The notes beneath the pieces were generated by a model, which ran no database searches, was not told the origin of the DNA, and saw only the letters and a list, made by a program, of their open reading frames with translations. Shown one piece after another: positions 15,665-24,923 of a DNA stretch of 28,938 nt. Source of the DNA: Fervidobacterium sp. (GTDB lineage Bacteria > Thermotogota > Thermotogae > Thermotogales > Fervidobacteriaceae); assembly GCA_003522805.1 (NCBI GenBank), contig DPIB01000132.1:1-28938 (forward strand), read 5' to 3'. Position 1 is the stretch's first letter, and each line of letters opens with the position of its first letter. Both the position numbers and the translations under genes were made by a program.

Positions 15665-16066
15665 TCACCAACCTGTCAACCAATTACCATCACTAGCAAT
15701 AGAAACATATTTCATCATTTTGAAAAAAGGATCTTGCTCATCTTCACTAGAATTTGCCGTATTTGGTTGCTGGACATTGCTCGCATTATCAGCACTTTCA
15801 ACACTAAGCTCCGAACTATTCAGAGTTTCGCTTGCCACAGAAGGAGAATGAACCTTAGCAATGCTTAACTTTTCAGAACCAATCAGGAATACTGCCAATA
15901 CTATTACGGCTAAAGCTCCGATTTTGTAAATAGCACTTATTATTTTCCTCTTTCTTATCATCTTAACAAGCTTTTCCTCCATAAGAGGGCCTGCCTTGTA
16001 GTTCATCTGAGCTGAAGCAATTTTGATAGCTTTATCGTATATCTTATCTGTCTGTCTGTCCTTCAC
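15665..16066 (-). CDS. Probable transmembrane anti-sigma factor
   Basis: 133 residues from GTG at 16066, 9 bases after GGAGG; a TTG further upstream lies inside the RBS. The basic N-terminal part (about 1-42, DRQTDKIYDKAIKIASAQM) is cytoplasmic. One membrane helix follows (about 43-63, YKIGALAVIVLAVFLIG), then an outer Ser/Glu/Asn-rich tail. The gene overlaps the ECF sigma gene by 23 bases, the usual arrangement for a sigma/anti-sigma pair. There is no His or Cys in the N-terminal part, so no zinc-type anti-sigma motif (HxxxCxxC). It overlaps the next frame slightly near 15665. Function by context. Confidence 0.7.
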   Translation of the reverse strand: MKDRQTDKIYDKAIKIASAQMNYKAGPLMEEKLVKMIRKRKIISAIYKIGALAVIVLAVFLIGSEKLSIAKVHSPSVASETLNSSELSVESADNASNVQQPNTANSSEDEQDPFFKMMKYVSIASDGNWLTGW

Positions 16067-16649
16067 TGGGAAGTACCTCCTCAATAGCCTTTTTCAATCT
16101 TTCTTTTATATAATGTAGCCTACTTTTCACAGTTCCTTCTGGTTTATCAAGTATTTTCCCTATTTCTTCATAAGTCATATTATCGATTTCCTTCATGAAT
16201 AATATAGCTCTATCTTCGGGACTGAATTTATCGATAATTCCTCTTATCTTCTCATATAGTATCTCATCAGTTACTTTCTTTTCAACATCTTCGTCAGCTG
16301 GAAATTGTTGCCTATATTCGTCATCCTCATTTGAATCACTGAATTCGATAAGTACTTCTTTACCTTTAAGTTTTTTATATACATTATTACACACGTTAAT
16401 TGCTATCCTATATATCCATGTAGAAAGTTTAGAATCGCCACGGAATTTCTTGATACTCCTATATATTCTTAAAAATACCTCTTGGATTACATCATCAACA
16501 TCATCTGTACCGAGATATCCTTTCACTAAGGTGCCTATTTTGGGGCCATATATACGATACAAGTAGCGATATGCGTCTTCATCTCCTCGCTTGAGAGCCT
16601 TTATCAGAGATTCTTCATCACTACATTTTATTTGACCATCCAAATGCAT
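16044..16649 (-). CDS. ECF (sigma-70 family group 4) RNA polymerase sigma factor
   Basis: 201 residues from ATG 16649. Region 2 (about 24-93): DAYRYLYRIYGPKI, the DVDDVIQEVFLRIYRSIKKFRG core-binding helix and STWIYRIAINVCNNVYKK for -10 recognition. Region 4 (about 135-190): FSPEDRAILFMKEIDNMTYEEIGKILDKPEGTVKSRLHYIKERL, a helix-turn-helix for -35 binding. The acidic linker (EFSDSNEDDEYRQQ) is ordinary. The start is uncertain: a TTG at 16700 is also in frame, but it would overlap the DUF72 gene and has no RBS. Probably held inactive by the membrane protein encoded next, and likely controls envelope genes. Confidence 0.93.
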   Translation of the reverse strand: MHLDGQIKCSDEESLIKALKRGDEDAYRYLYRIYGPKIGTLVKGYLGTDDVDDVIQEVFLRIYRSIKKFRGDSKLSTWIYRIAINVCNNVYKKLKGKEVLIEFSDSNEDDEYRQQFPADEDVEKKVTDEILYEKIRGIIDKFSPEDRAILFMKEIDNMTYEEIGKILDKPEGTVKSRLHYIKERLKKAIEEVLPSEGQTDR

Positions 16650-16671
16650 GTTACGTTCACTTTTTTCGTTA

Positions 16672-17445
16672 TTAGAAGATAGCAATCTTCTCACCACCAA
16701 CGAAGGTACGAAATACTAAAGCATTCTTAAGTGCTTGCCCACGGTAGCAATTGTTGAAAAACACAAAGGCTCTTGATAATCTCACTTGAGAGAGTACGGA
16801 TAATAATTCACTAAGCTCTTCTTCTGTATAATTATAGTCGTATCTTCTCTTTTCATCAGATTCAAACCATTCGAGATTTCTGCCGTGTAGTCGTAAATAT
16901 ACGTTCCCATTCCTTTCAAGACTAGTTCGTGGGAACAGATTCCTTACACTAGGTAAATCCACCATCACATAGTTAAAATTATTACATGTTTCCTTACAAT
17001 ACTCAACCCAACTATCATGTCTGAATTCAATAAACAATTTCTCTGAGCCAATTCGACTTGCGATCGCATTGACTAATTCTCTGTTTCTATCGTCCATTCT
17101 AAACGAGTAAGGAAACTGTGCAAGATAACCAATTAGTCGATTCTCTTCCTCCAAGATTCTCATTTTTGAGAGAAAACTATCGATCTCATCAAGCTTACCA
17201 TCATGAGTAATCGATTTGTGCAACTTGATCGAGAACTTGAAATCACGGGGTGCTTTTCTCACTATTCTGATGATCGTTTTCTCAGACGGAACTTGATAAA
17301 ACGTAAAATTCAGTTCAACACAGTTGAATCCGTAGTGGTACCAATAGTAAGTGAACATTTCTTCTTTTTTTATGTTATTCGGATAAACCGTACCTATCCA
17401 ATCATCAAACGAAAATCCGCTGGTACCTATGTACCATTCTACCAT
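16672..17445 (-). CDS. DUF72 (YecE-like) protein
   Basis: 257 residues covering the whole DUF72 TIM-barrel-like domain: IGTSGFSFDDWIGTVYP at the N-terminus, FNCVELNFTFYQVPSEKTI, FKFSIKLHKSITHD, LAQFPYSFR, FIEFRHDSW, VMVDLPSV and YLRLHGRN...Y...FVFFNNCYRGQALKNA. The biochemical role of the family is not established. ATG at 17445 with GGGGGAGAGCC upstream. It lies 61 bases after the helicase gene and 22 before the ECF sigma gene. Confidence 0.93.
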   Translation of the reverse strand: MVEWYIGTSGFSFDDWIGTVYPNNIKKEEMFTYYWYHYGFNCVELNFTFYQVPSEKTIIRIVRKAPRDFKFSIKLHKSITHDGKLDEIDSFLSKMRILEEENRLIGYLAQFPYSFRMDDRNRELVNAIASRIGSEKLFIEFRHDSWVEYCKETCNNFNYVMVDLPSVRNLFPRTSLERNGNVYLRLHGRNLEWFESDEKRRYDYNYTEEELSELLSVLSQVRLSRAFVFFNNCYRGQALKNALVFRTFVGGEKIAIF

Positions 17446-17506
17446 GGCTCTCCCCCTAATGTCTTCCTACTTATCCCCTTTGTCGGATTAATCAGAACTC
17501 TCCAAA

Positions 17507-19462
17507 CTATCTAACTCTCCAAAACTCGACTAGTTGTGGTGGTATATCTTCTATAAAATCACGATCAACATCTTTGAATCCACGGTAATTACTTCTTGAA
17601 AGAACTGAGTGAGATATATAGAGATAATCCTTTGCACGAGTTATCGCAACGTAGAAGAGCCTTTCTTCCTCATCCAACGTACCATCCTTCACGGCAAGGA
17701 AATGTGGAAAATCACCAGGGTTAACACCTATTACAAAGACTACTTTCCATTCCAGTCCCTTTGCTTGGTGTACAGTTGTCAAGGTTACTTTACCTTCGTC
17801 CTCTGTCTGACGCCCAACATCCTCCGAAATAAGTAGTTCGTTCAGGAAATCTTGTGTGGAATCATAGAACTTAGCCATTTCTATCAATCTCTCAATATCT
17901 TCTTCCCTGTCTCTGAAATCAACATACTCAACTTCCAAATAGTTCTTATAGAAACCTTCGTAAAATCTCTCTATCTGTTCACTTGGTAATTTGCCCCTAC
18001 AATAGTCCATTATTTCTTTAATCTCAACTATGTTAGCGCTCTTAATACCCATTGCTAGGAATGCATCTATTGGAGATTCCTGAGACAGTATTTGATTTGC
18101 GATTTTCTCTGCAGTAGCGTCACCTACGTTTTCTGACAATTTTAAGATTCTCATCCACGAAATTGTTTCAAATGGATTGACCATCAATTTCAAAAATGCT
18201 ATTACATCTTTTGCATGAGCTGATTCAGTAAATCTGATTCCTGATAGTATCCTGAATGGTATGCTCCTCTTAGCTAACTCCAGCTGTAGCTCAAGAGAGT
18301 GTGAATGTGCCCTGTATATCACAGCAATGTCAGAATAGTTTGCTCCTTCATCGACATACGAGATTATCTGCTGAGCAACGAAACTTGCTTCATCGAAATG
18401 ATCATAGGTATTGACAACTATTGGCTTTTGTGAACCAGGCCTAACTGACCTCAATCTCTTAGGTACAGAGCTTCTTGGGATTACGCTGTTCACAAGGTCG
18501 ACGATTTTGTCCGTACTTCTGTAATTGGTCTGTATCTTAAAGGTTTTTGCATTGTTCATTATTTCTCTTACATTCTCAAATCTCGCTCCCCTGAAAAAAT
18601 ATATACTCTGCGAATCATCAGCAACAACAAAGATATTTCCATGTACTTGCGACAAGAGTTGTACAATCTTGAGTTGTACTATGTTCGTATCTTGGAATTC
18701 ATCGACTAATATCCATCTAAATTTCGACGATATAGCCTCCCTTATATGTTCATTGTTTTCAAGTAACTGAAGCATTTTAATCAGCAAGTCATCGTAATCA
18801 ACAACGTTTTGTTTACCCTTTTCCAAAGTATATTCCTGGAAGATTCGTTCTATAACATCTATAACATTTATCCATCTTTTCGCCCTTTTTAATACGACTT
18901 CGTATGGAGTAGAAAGTGTGTTATTCATGTAAGAGTAAAGGCTGTATAACTCATTGTTAGTAGGAAGTGCTTTGTTCATCTGCTTAGAAGTAACAAATCT
19001 TGACCTTACAAATTTCATCAAGCTTTTTGCATCACCTTCATCTAGAATGGTGAAATTAGGTTTCAAATCGACAGCATTCCCATACTTTCTAAGGAGCGTG
19101 TTACAAACATGGTGAAACGTCCCTGCAAGCATATCATTTAAATCAGTCTTCGTCACCCTCTGTGCCCGCTCAATCATTTCTCTTGCTGCAGCACGAGTAA
19201 ATGTTACCAAGAGTATTTCCGAAGGTTTGATGCCAGTTATCAACAAATGAGCTATTTTGTAAGTTATAACTCTTGTTTTGCCACTTCCCGGACCAGCTAT
19301 CACGACGATCTTTCCACCAGGTTCAACAACTGCAGACTTTTGTTCTTCGTCCAGTTCATTTAAGAAAGATGCATCTGTTCTAGGAACACCAACTTGGGCT
19401 GTCTCCCTATTGATCTTGTAGTCTTTGAATTCCTTATCTATTCTGACTTCCTTTGATTCCAT
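17507..19462 (-). CDS. UvrD/PcrA/Rep-type superfamily 1 DNA helicase
   Basis: 651 residues. A 3'-5' helicase of the UvrD/PcrA group acting in repair or replication-fork restart. Motifs: Q motif LNELDEEQKSAV (about 34-45), Walker A AGPGSGKT (56-63), Ia TFTRAAAREM, II LVDEFQDTN (252-260), III DDSQSIYFFRGA (282-293), IV QTNYRS (311-316), V TTVHQAKGLEW and VI FYVAITRAK near the C-terminus. It is about 70-90 residues shorter than most PcrA/UvrD and lacks the long C-terminal tail. The motif-III region reads ADDSQSIY rather than GDxDQSIY. ATG at 19462 with GGGGTGA upstream. Whether it is UvrD, PcrA or Rep cannot be settled here. Confidence 0.93.
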   Translation of the reverse strand: MESKEVRIDKEFKDYKINRETAQVGVPRTDASFLNELDEEQKSAVVEPGGKIVVIAGPGSGKTRVITYKIAHLLITGIKPSEILLVTFTRAAAREMIERAQRVTKTDLNDMLAGTFHHVCNTLLRKYGNAVDLKPNFTILDEGDAKSLMKFVRSRFVTSKQMNKALPTNNELYSLYSYMNNTLSTPYEVVLKRAKRWINVIDVIERIFQEYTLEKGKQNVVDYDDLLIKMLQLLENNEHIREAISSKFRWILVDEFQDTNIVQLKIVQLLSQVHGNIFVVADDSQSIYFFRGARFENVREIMNNAKTFKIQTNYRSTDKIVDLVNSVIPRSSVPKRLRSVRPGSQKPIVVNTYDHFDEASFVAQQIISYVDEGANYSDIAVIYRAHSHSLELQLELAKRSIPFRILSGIRFTESAHAKDVIAFLKLMVNPFETISWMRILKLSENVGDATAEKIANQILSQESPIDAFLAMGIKSANIVEIKEIMDYCRGKLPSEQIERFYEGFYKNYLEVEYVDFRDREEDIERLIEMAKFYDSTQDFLNELLISEDVGRQTEDEGKVTLTTVHQAKGLEWKVVFVIGVNPGDFPHFLAVKDGTLDEEERLFYVAITRAKDYLYISHSVLSRSNYRGFKDVDRDFIEDIPPQLVEFWRVR

Positions 19463-19502
19463 TTTTTCACCCCGAATCGAGTTGCAACACTTCGCATGGA
19501 GC

Positions 19503-20351
19503 TTACCCCAGTTTGCTCAAAAACTTTCGTAAATACTTGTACGGAGTATTCATTCCCAACCTTACAGAGGGCTTGTTATCCCCATGAAAATCACTACCCG
19601 CAGTCATCAATAGATCATATTTCTTTGCTATCCTCAACAATTCATCTGTTTGAGCCATTGTATGGGTAGAGTAAAAAACCTCAAGACCATCCAATCCCTG
19701 CTTAACAAGATCAATAATATAACCTTCGAACGAATCTGGGCTACCTTCGGGCAAAAGTGGTAAACCGTCTAATATGTTGTAAGGATGTGCCATTATTGCG
19801 ACTCCGCCAGCGCTCTTTATCAACTCTATAGCCTCTTTTGGCTTCAACCTTTTCTTTTCAACAAACAGTGGAGCACCGTCCTTCAAATATCTCTGGAAAG
19901 CTTCATCTATACTTTTCACATACCCCTTTTCTACCATAAGCCTTGCAAAATGAGGTCTGCCGACTGCCTTACCTTTAGCTATCCTTTTCACTTCCTCCAT
20001 ATTAGCGGCAAATCCCATATCGTTCATCTTTTTCAAAATCATGTCGTTCCTTCTATTTCTGAAATCGATCAACTCGTTCAAAACTTTACCTACAGTTTCA
20101 AAATCTTTGAAATTATAACCGAGGATATGAAGGCTATCCGTTGGATATTCTACACTGATCTCGACACCTTTAATAACACTTATCACAGGATCATCGTCGA
20201 ATTTATCGTCGATTTCATTGAACCCACTAACGGTATCGTGGTCCGTCAGTGCAATAATTTCAATACCGATTGATTTCGCTTTTTTCACAAGGTCCTCTGG
20301 TTTGTAGGTTCCATCTGACGCTGTTGTATGTGTGTGAAAATCGACAAACAT
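19503..20351 (-). CDS. PHP-domain phosphoesterase (TrpH/YciV/RNase AM-like)
   Basis: 282 residues. The PHP fold binds three metals; visible ligands are H6 and H8 (DFHTHTTASDGT), D13, H38-D39 (LTDHDTVSG), the Glu of KGVEISVEY, a later His in GRPHFARL, MAHPY and GSDFHGD near the end. The family hydrolyses 3',5'-nucleoside bisphosphates, or trims RNA 5' ends in the RNase AM group. ATG at 20351 with GGAGGTGG 6 bases upstream. It is the first gene of the leftward operon, transcribed from a promoter in 20379-20407. Confidence 0.92.
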   Translation of the reverse strand: MFVDFHTHTTASDGTYKPEDLVKKAKSIGIEIIALTDHDTVSGFNEIDDKFDDDPVISVIKGVEISVEYPTDSLHILGYNFKDFETVGKVLNELIDFRNRRNDMILKKMNDMGFAANMEEVKRIAKGKAVGRPHFARLMVEKGYVKSIDEAFQRYLKDGAPLFVEKKRLKPKEAIELIKSAGGVAIMAHPYNILDGLPLLPEGSPDSFEGYIIDLVKQGLDGLEVFYSTHTMAQTDELLRIAKKYDLLMTAGSDFHGDNKPSVRLGMNTPYKYLRKFLSKLG

Positions 20352-20375
20352 TAGACCACCTCCAAAAGTTCTGTA

Positions 20376-20404
20376 TTTATTATAACATACTTTTGTGATA
20401 TACT
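20376..20404 (+). promoter_or_regulatory. Extended -10 promoter for the rightward HD gene
   Basis: TTTATT (20376-20381), 17 bases, then TATACT (20399-20404) preceded by TGA (TGATATACT). It shares almost all its bases with the leftward promoter, so polymerase can occupy only one at a time. Confidence 0.55.
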
Positions 20405-20407
20405 AAA
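20379..20407 (-). promoter_or_regulatory. Extended -10 promoter for the PHP-helicase-sigma operon
   Basis: Read leftward: TTTAGT (20402-20407), a 17-base spacer, and TATAAT (20379-20384) preceded by TGT, making TGTTATAAT. It overlaps the promoter for the opposite strand. Confidence 0.55.
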
Positions 20408-20442
20408 TAAGGAGCAAACACAACTATTCTTAGGAGGCGCTT

Positions 20443-20988
20443 ATGTTGACTAGACAAGAGGCTTTGGACCTTGTAAAAAAGCACATATCAAATAAAAACC
20501 TTGTGAATCACTGTTTAGCATGTGAATCAATAATGAGAAAGTTAGCTCAGCACTTTGGTGAGGATGAAGAAATCTGGGGACTAGCCGGATTGCTACATGA
20601 CTTGGATTATGACTACACGAAAGATGATCCACAAAAGCACGGGTTAAAGACCGTTGAGATACTAGGAGACAGTGTTAGTAGCGATATAAAAGATGCAATA
20701 TTAGCTCATTGCGAGAAAAAGGTGCCAGAGACAAGGATGGAAAAGGCATTGTATGCAGTTGACCCAACAAGTGGTTTTATCGTTGCATCTGCACTCATAA
20801 AACCTGAGAAGAAGCTTGAAGTAGTTGATGTAGAGTTCTTGAAAAAAAGATTCAAGGAGAAAGCTTTTGCAAAAGGTGCAAGTAGAGAGCAGATGCAATC
20901 CTGTGAGTCTATCGGATTAACGCTTGAAGAATTCTATACACTTTCGCTTGAGGCAATGAAAGAAATAGCAACAGAAATAGGGCTTTAA
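20443..20988 (+). CDS. HDIG-type HD-domain hydrolase
   Basis: 181 residues with a compact HD domain: H23 (NHCLACESIMRKLAQHFG), H52-D53 (GLLHDLDYDYTKDDPQKHG) and H81-type positions in AILAHCEKK, plus an Asp in AVDPTSGF replacing the usual ADxLxG. Such single-domain HD proteins are metal-dependent phosphohydrolases acting on nucleotides; the substrate here is unknown. ATG at 20443 with TAGGAGG 6 bases upstream. It is the first rightward gene after the divergent promoter. Confidence 0.88.
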   Translation: MLTRQEALDLVKKHISNKNLVNHCLACESIMRKLAQHFGEDEEIWGLAGLLHDLDYDYTKDDPQKHGLKTVEILGDSVSSDIKDAILAHCEKKVPETRMEKALYAVDPTSGFIVASALIKPEKKLEVVDVEFLKKRFKEKAFAKGASREQMQSCESIGLTLEEFYTLSLEAMKEIATEIGL

Positions 20989-21008
20989 CTAGTTCTTGGT
21001 GATGATGT

Positions 21009-21407
21009 ATGTCATTTGCTGTTTGGATAACCGCCATCAGTTCTGTATTCGTAGATAACGTATTTAGAGAATATTATTCTCTTTCTCCTTTATTTTTTCT
21101 TTTAGAATCGATATACGTTGAAGACAAGAGATTGAAGATTACAAGGTTGATAATATACTCACTTTTGTATCAAAGCTTTGCGTTGAGACAGATTAATATA
21201 CTCTGGATAATCATTACGTTTGTAATAGTTGTGATAGAATTGTACAGAGATTCATTTTACTACGAATGGAGTGCTTCGCTAATCCAGGCATTGATTTTCT
21301 TGGTACCATTTTACTATACCGTTCCGCTAGCTCTGTTGAATGGTTTTATAGTTGATATCTTATTATTTATTTACATATACAAAAAATTAGAAATCGGAGG
21401 TGTTTGA
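21009..21407 (+). CDS. Small multi-span membrane protein upstream of thrS
   Basis: 132 residues with about four predicted helices (near 4-20, 45-62, 64-80, 95-122) and aromatic/Ile-rich content. No family recognised; a very short MreD-like protein is conceivable but unsupported. Its stop (21405-21407) lies past the thrS Shine-Dalgarno, so translation passes over the thrS ribosome site and the two genes are coupled. RBS GGTGATG lies just before ATG 21009. The hydrophobic pattern supports a real gene. Confidence 0.72.
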   Translation: MSFAVWITAISSVFVDNVFREYYSLSPLFFLLESIYVEDKRLKITRLIIYSLLYQSFALRQINILWIIITFVIVVIELYRDSFYYEWSASLIQALIFLVPFYYTVPLALLNGFIVDILLFIYIYKKLEIGGV

Positions 21408-21411
21408 GACC

Positions 21412-23340
21412 ATGAAAGTTAAATTACCAGATGGAGGTATTAAAGAATACAGTGGTGCTGTTACTCCTGGCCAAATAGCTAAAGAGATATCAGAGAGCCT
21501 ATATAGGAATGCTGTAGGAGCTGTTGTTAATGATCAATTATGGGACTTTGAAAGACCTATAGACTTTGATTGTGAACTAAGGATCATCAAGCTCAGCGAC
21601 CCAGAAGCAGTGGAAATCTACAGACACACGATGTCACACATAATGGCTCAGGCAGTAATAAGAATATACGGCACCGATAAAGTGAAATTGGGTATCGGTC
21701 CTACAATCGAAAATGGATTCTATTATGATTTTGATATAGAGGGCGCAAAGATAACAGAAGAAGACCTGCCCAAAATAGAAGAAGAGATGAAGAACATCAT
21801 AAAGGAAGACCTGAAGATCGAAAGATTTGAGATGGGAAAAGATGAAGCAATCGAATTCATGAAGAACAGAGGTCAGAACTACAAAGTTGAACTTATCGAG
21901 GGAATACCTGATGAAAAAGTAACTTTTTATAGACAAGGTGAGTTCATTGATCTATGCCGTGGACCACATCTCCCCAGCACAGGCAAGGTCAAACACTTCA
22001 AGTTGCTCTCTATCTCCGGAGCTTACTGGAAAGGTAGCGAAAAGAATCCGATGTTGCAAAGGATCTACGGAACTGCGTTCGCAAAAAAAGAAGAATTAGA
22101 TAGCTACTTGAAGATGCTTGAAGAAGCCAAGAAAAGAGACCACAGAAAATTAGGTCCTCAACTCGACCTATTCTTCATAAACACCGAAGTAGCGGCAGGA
22201 ATGCCAATCTTTCTACCCTATGGTATGGCAGTATTGGGGGAACTCATGACATTGTCAAGGGAGCTACATAAGAAATACGGTTACAAAGAAGTTGGCACAC
22301 CCCTTATAATGCATGAAAAGCTCTGGAGACAAAGCGGTCACTGGGAACACTACAAAGACAACATGTACTTCACCGAAAAAGAGGAAATAACCTATGCAGT
22401 CAAACCTATGAATTGCCCGGGACACATATTGATATATAACAACAAACCGGTTTCGTACAGAGAATTGCCAATTAGACTGTTCGAATTTGGGAGAGTACAT
22501 AGATATGAACGTGGTGGAGTTCTACATGGACTGTTAAGAGTTAGAACATTTACACAAGATGATGCACATGTATTTTGTAGAGAAGACCAGATGGTAGATG
22601 AGGTATCTAACATTGTAAGATTCATCAACGAACTTTATGGAATCTTCGGTTTTTCGTATCGTGCCACTTTGAGCACGATGCCGGAAGATCACATGGGCGA
22701 AAAAGCAACATGGGATAAAGCAACTGAGGCATTGAGAGACGCTCTTGAAAAAATGGGCGTCCCCTACGAAGTTGCAGAAGGTGAAGGGGCATTCTATGGT
22801 CCCAAGATAGACTTTCATGTTAGAGATATCTTAGGAAGAGAATGGCAGTGTGCAACTGTTCAAATGGACTTCCAAATGCCAGAAAGATTTGAACTCGTAT
22901 ATAAAGATTCCGACGGTAGTGAACGTCGACCAGTGATGATTCACAGAGCATTGTATGGTTCTATCGAAAGGTTTTTTGGTATACTAATTGAACACTTTGC
23001 TGGAGCATTTCCGACATGGCTCGCACCAGTCCAAGCTGTGGTACTCCCTGTATCGGAGAAATATGTTGATTATGCAAGAGAAGTTGCGGTAAAGATCGAT
23101 GAAGAAAAAATAAGGGTAGAACTCGATGATAGAAACGAAACACTCGGATATCGAATAAGAGAGAACCAGATGAAAAAGGTTCCTTACATGATAATCGTTG
23201 GCGAGAAGGAAAAAGGACTGTCACAGATTTCGATTAGGACACGAGAAGGAAAAGATATTCAGGGAGTGAGGGTCGAAGAATTTCTCTCAAAGCTCAAAGA
23301 AGAAATAACCACACGTTCTATAAAATCGACTATTGAGTGA
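21412..23340 (+). CDS. thrS: Threonyl-tRNA synthetase
   Basis: 642 residues, full-length bacterial type. N-terminal TGS domain ([20 protein letters not shown]), editing domain with [11 protein letters not shown] and YYDFD, catalytic class II core and C-terminal anticodon domain ([17 protein letters not shown]...[10 protein letters not shown]). Zinc ligands match those of the E. coli enzyme: C335 (MNCPGH), H386 (DDAHVF) and H511 (MIHRALYGS). Motif 2 is [23 protein letters not shown]. The chosen start is ATG 21412, 11 bases after GGAGG (21396-21400). An in-frame GTG at 21400 overlaps that GGAGG and is unlikely. No T-box leader is present. Confidence 0.97.
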   Translation: MKVKLPDGGIKEYSGAVTPGQIAKEISESLYRNAVGAVVNDQLWDFERPIDFDCELRIIKLSDPEAVEIYRHTMSHIMAQAVIRIYGTDKVKLGIGPTIENGFYYDFDIEGAKITEEDLPKIEEEMKNIIKEDLKIERFEMGKDEAIEFMKNRGQNYKVELIEGIPDEKVTFYRQGEFIDLCRGPHLPSTGKVKHFKLLSISGAYWKGSEKNPMLQRIYGTAFAKKEELDSYLKMLEEAKKRDHRKLGPQLDLFFINTEVAAGMPIFLPYGMAVLGELMTLSRELHKKYGYKEVGTPLIMHEKLWRQSGHWEHYKDNMYFTEKEEITYAVKPMNCPGHILIYNNKPVSYRELPIRLFEFGRVHRYERGGVLHGLLRVRTFTQDDAHVFCREDQMVDEVSNIVRFINELYGIFGFSYRATLSTMPEDHMGEKATWDKATEALRDALEKMGVPYEVAEGEGAFYGPKIDFHVRDILGREWQCATVQMDFQMPERFELVYKDSDGSERRPVMIHRALYGSIERFFGILIEHFAGAFPTWLAPVQAVVLPVSEKYVDYAREVAVKIDEEKIRVELDDRNETLGYRIRENQMKKVPYMIIVGEKEKGLSQISIRTREGKDIQGVRVEEFLSKLKEEITTRSIKSTIE

Positions 23341-23401
23341 ATAGTCAGAAAGAGTCGAGGGTGAGAGTCTGAGATGCAATATGTCGAAAGTAGGTGGATT
23401 A

Positions 23402-24211
23402 ATGTTACCGGAGGAATTTATAAAGATGTTTAAAGATACGTTCAATATCGAACCAATTTGCGAAGATAAAGACGATGGAATGTGTATCTTCAAAAGAGAT
23501 GATGAGATCGTAATAAAACAAAATGGACGAATTATAGCTCAATTTGAAGATAATGAAGAAGACTACGCTACAGTACTTCAATATTATGCCAAGAAGGCTG
23601 GTTTGATTACGCCACATGCCAAAGAAATAGAAACATTGCTCAGATCTTTATTTGTGAATATCATCATACTGACAGAAGTAGAGGATAAAAACGGATTTTC
23701 GCATTCTCAGAGAGTTGCGAAGTTGGCTGAGGATTTTGCACGCTGTCTCGGATGGAGTGAAGAAGAAGCAGTTGAAATGCGAAATCATGCACTATTGCAT
23801 GATGTTGGTAAAATCGCCATTGAGCAGCTCATGCTTTACTCACCAACAAGATTGAGAGTTTTAGAACTTCATTACCAAGATCATCCAACTATGGGGGCTA
23901 TCTATCTTTCAATAAACGAGTCTCTTTGGAAGTACATACCAACTGCAAGAAATCATCATGAGAGATGGGATGGCAAGGGTTTTCCGGAAGGCTTGAAAGG
24001 TGAGGAGATACCTCTATATGCAAGGATCATTGCAATAATTGACTATTATGATGAAGTGACAAATTTTGTTTCCGCTGATTGGGATTCGGAGATAAAAACT
24101 CCAAGCCAAGCACTTAATGAAATTAGAATGCTTTCAGGGAAATTCTTTGATCCACAATTGGCAGACAAGTTCATCGATTTCATGGTCAATGCATACGGGA
24201 TAAAAATTTAG
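23402..24211 (+). CDS. HD-GYP domain protein
   Basis: About 269 residues. The N-terminal 75 residues are a small alpha/beta region of unknown fold (EFIKMFKDTFNIEPICEDKDDGM, then short strands). The HD-GYP domain follows: HSQRVAKLAEDFA, LLHDVGKIAI, HHERWDGKGFPEGLKGEEIPLYARIIAIIDYYDEVT. HD-GYP proteins are usually cyclic di-GMP phosphodiesterases. The name motif is GFP rather than GYP here, a conservative change also found in active enzymes. ATG 23402 has AGGTGG 4 bases upstream; an earlier ATG at 23381 has no good RBS. It stands alone between thrS and the nfeD/SPFH genes. Activity is inferred. Confidence 0.88.
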   Translation: MLPEEFIKMFKDTFNIEPICEDKDDGMCIFKRDDEIVIKQNGRIIAQFEDNEEDYATVLQYYAKKAGLITPHAKEIETLLRSLFVNIIILTEVEDKNGFSHSQRVAKLAEDFARCLGWSEEEAVEMRNHALLHDVGKIAIEQLMLYSPTRLRVLELHYQDHPTMGAIYLSINESLWKYIPTARNHHERWDGKGFPEGLKGEEIPLYARIIAIIDYYDEVTNFVSADWDSEIKTPSQALNEIRMLSGKFFDPQLADKFIDFMVNAYGIKI

Positions 24212-24217
24212 CTTATC

Positions 24218-24234
24218 AAGTAATCTGATTACTT
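24218..24234. promoter_or_regulatory. Perfect 17-bp palindrome between HD-GYP and nfeD genes
   Basis: AAGTAATC-T-GATTACTT, symmetric around a single central T, starts 7 bases after the HD-GYP stop. As RNA it can form only a 6-bp A/U-rich stem, a weak terminator, so a protein-binding operator for the following nfeD operon is at least as likely. Its partner protein is unknown. Confidence 0.4.
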
Positions 24235-24273
24235 TGTTAACAGAATAAGATACTTCTTAGGGAGGGGAGCTGG

Positions 24274-24822
24274 GTGTTGACACCTGTTGCGTTTTGGATA
24301 GTTTTTGGAGTTATACTGATGGTCATCGAAATATTGACACCTACGTTTTTCATCTTTTGGTTTGGACTCGGCAGTTTGGCTGCAGCTGTTGTAGCGTACT
24401 TTCACGAAAATACACTTCTTGAATTGCTCACATTTATCATCGTTTCGGCAATCTTGGTGCTTTCAACACGGAAACTTGCAAAGAGACTTTCAGGAGAGCA
24501 AATACGTAGTATAAACGTTGACGATATAGTGGGTAAAGAAGCTTTAGTCATCGAAAGAGTAGACAACAAAGCAGGTACCGCTGGTGTTGTTAAAGTAAAT
24601 GGTGACATGTGGAGAGCAACCTCTTTCGATGACAACGTCACATTTGAAAAGGGAGCGATAGTGAGAATAGAAGGAGTGGAAGGTGCACATGTTGTAATAA
24701 AACCAATTGAGAAGCAAAGAAACGTTGAAAGTGGTGAAGCTGAAAAGCCATCTCCAGATTCACAAGGTGTCAATGAAAACAAAGAGAAAGACGAAAAGAA
24801 CGGAAATACGGATAATAATTGA
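24274..24822 (+). CDS. NfeD-family membrane protein (short form)
   Basis: 182 residues: two or three membrane helices in the first 65 residues (PVAFWIVFGVILMVIEILTPTFFIFWFGLG), then an OB-fold soluble domain (about 85-150: DDIVGKEALVIERVDNKAGTAGVVKVNGDMWRA) and a charged Lys/Glu/Asn tail. Short NfeD proteins partner SPFH/stomatin proteins encoded next to them, as here, and are thought to tune membrane microdomains. GTG start at 24274 with GGAGGGG 8 bases upstream; a TTG three bases later is less well spaced. Confidence 0.9.
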   Translation: MLTPVAFWIVFGVILMVIEILTPTFFIFWFGLGSLAAAVVAYFHENTLLELLTFIIVSAILVLSTRKLAKRLSGEQIRSINVDDIVGKEALVIERVDNKAGTAGVVKVNGDMWRATSFDDNVTFEKGAIVRIEGVEGAHVVIKPIEKQRNVESGEAEKPSPDSQGVNENKEKDEKNGNTDNN

Positions 24823-24923
24823 TTTACGAAATTGAAAATTGATCAGGCTCCAACAGTGCTTTCAATGATTTCTAAGAGTTGGTTTAGAATGATGATTTAT
24901 TTAGCTCGAAGGGAGGGCTTTGT

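Noticed and set aside
21388..21411. T-box or other riboswitch upstream of thrS
   Set aside because: The coding region of the membrane protein runs right up to the thrS ribosome site, leaving no leader.
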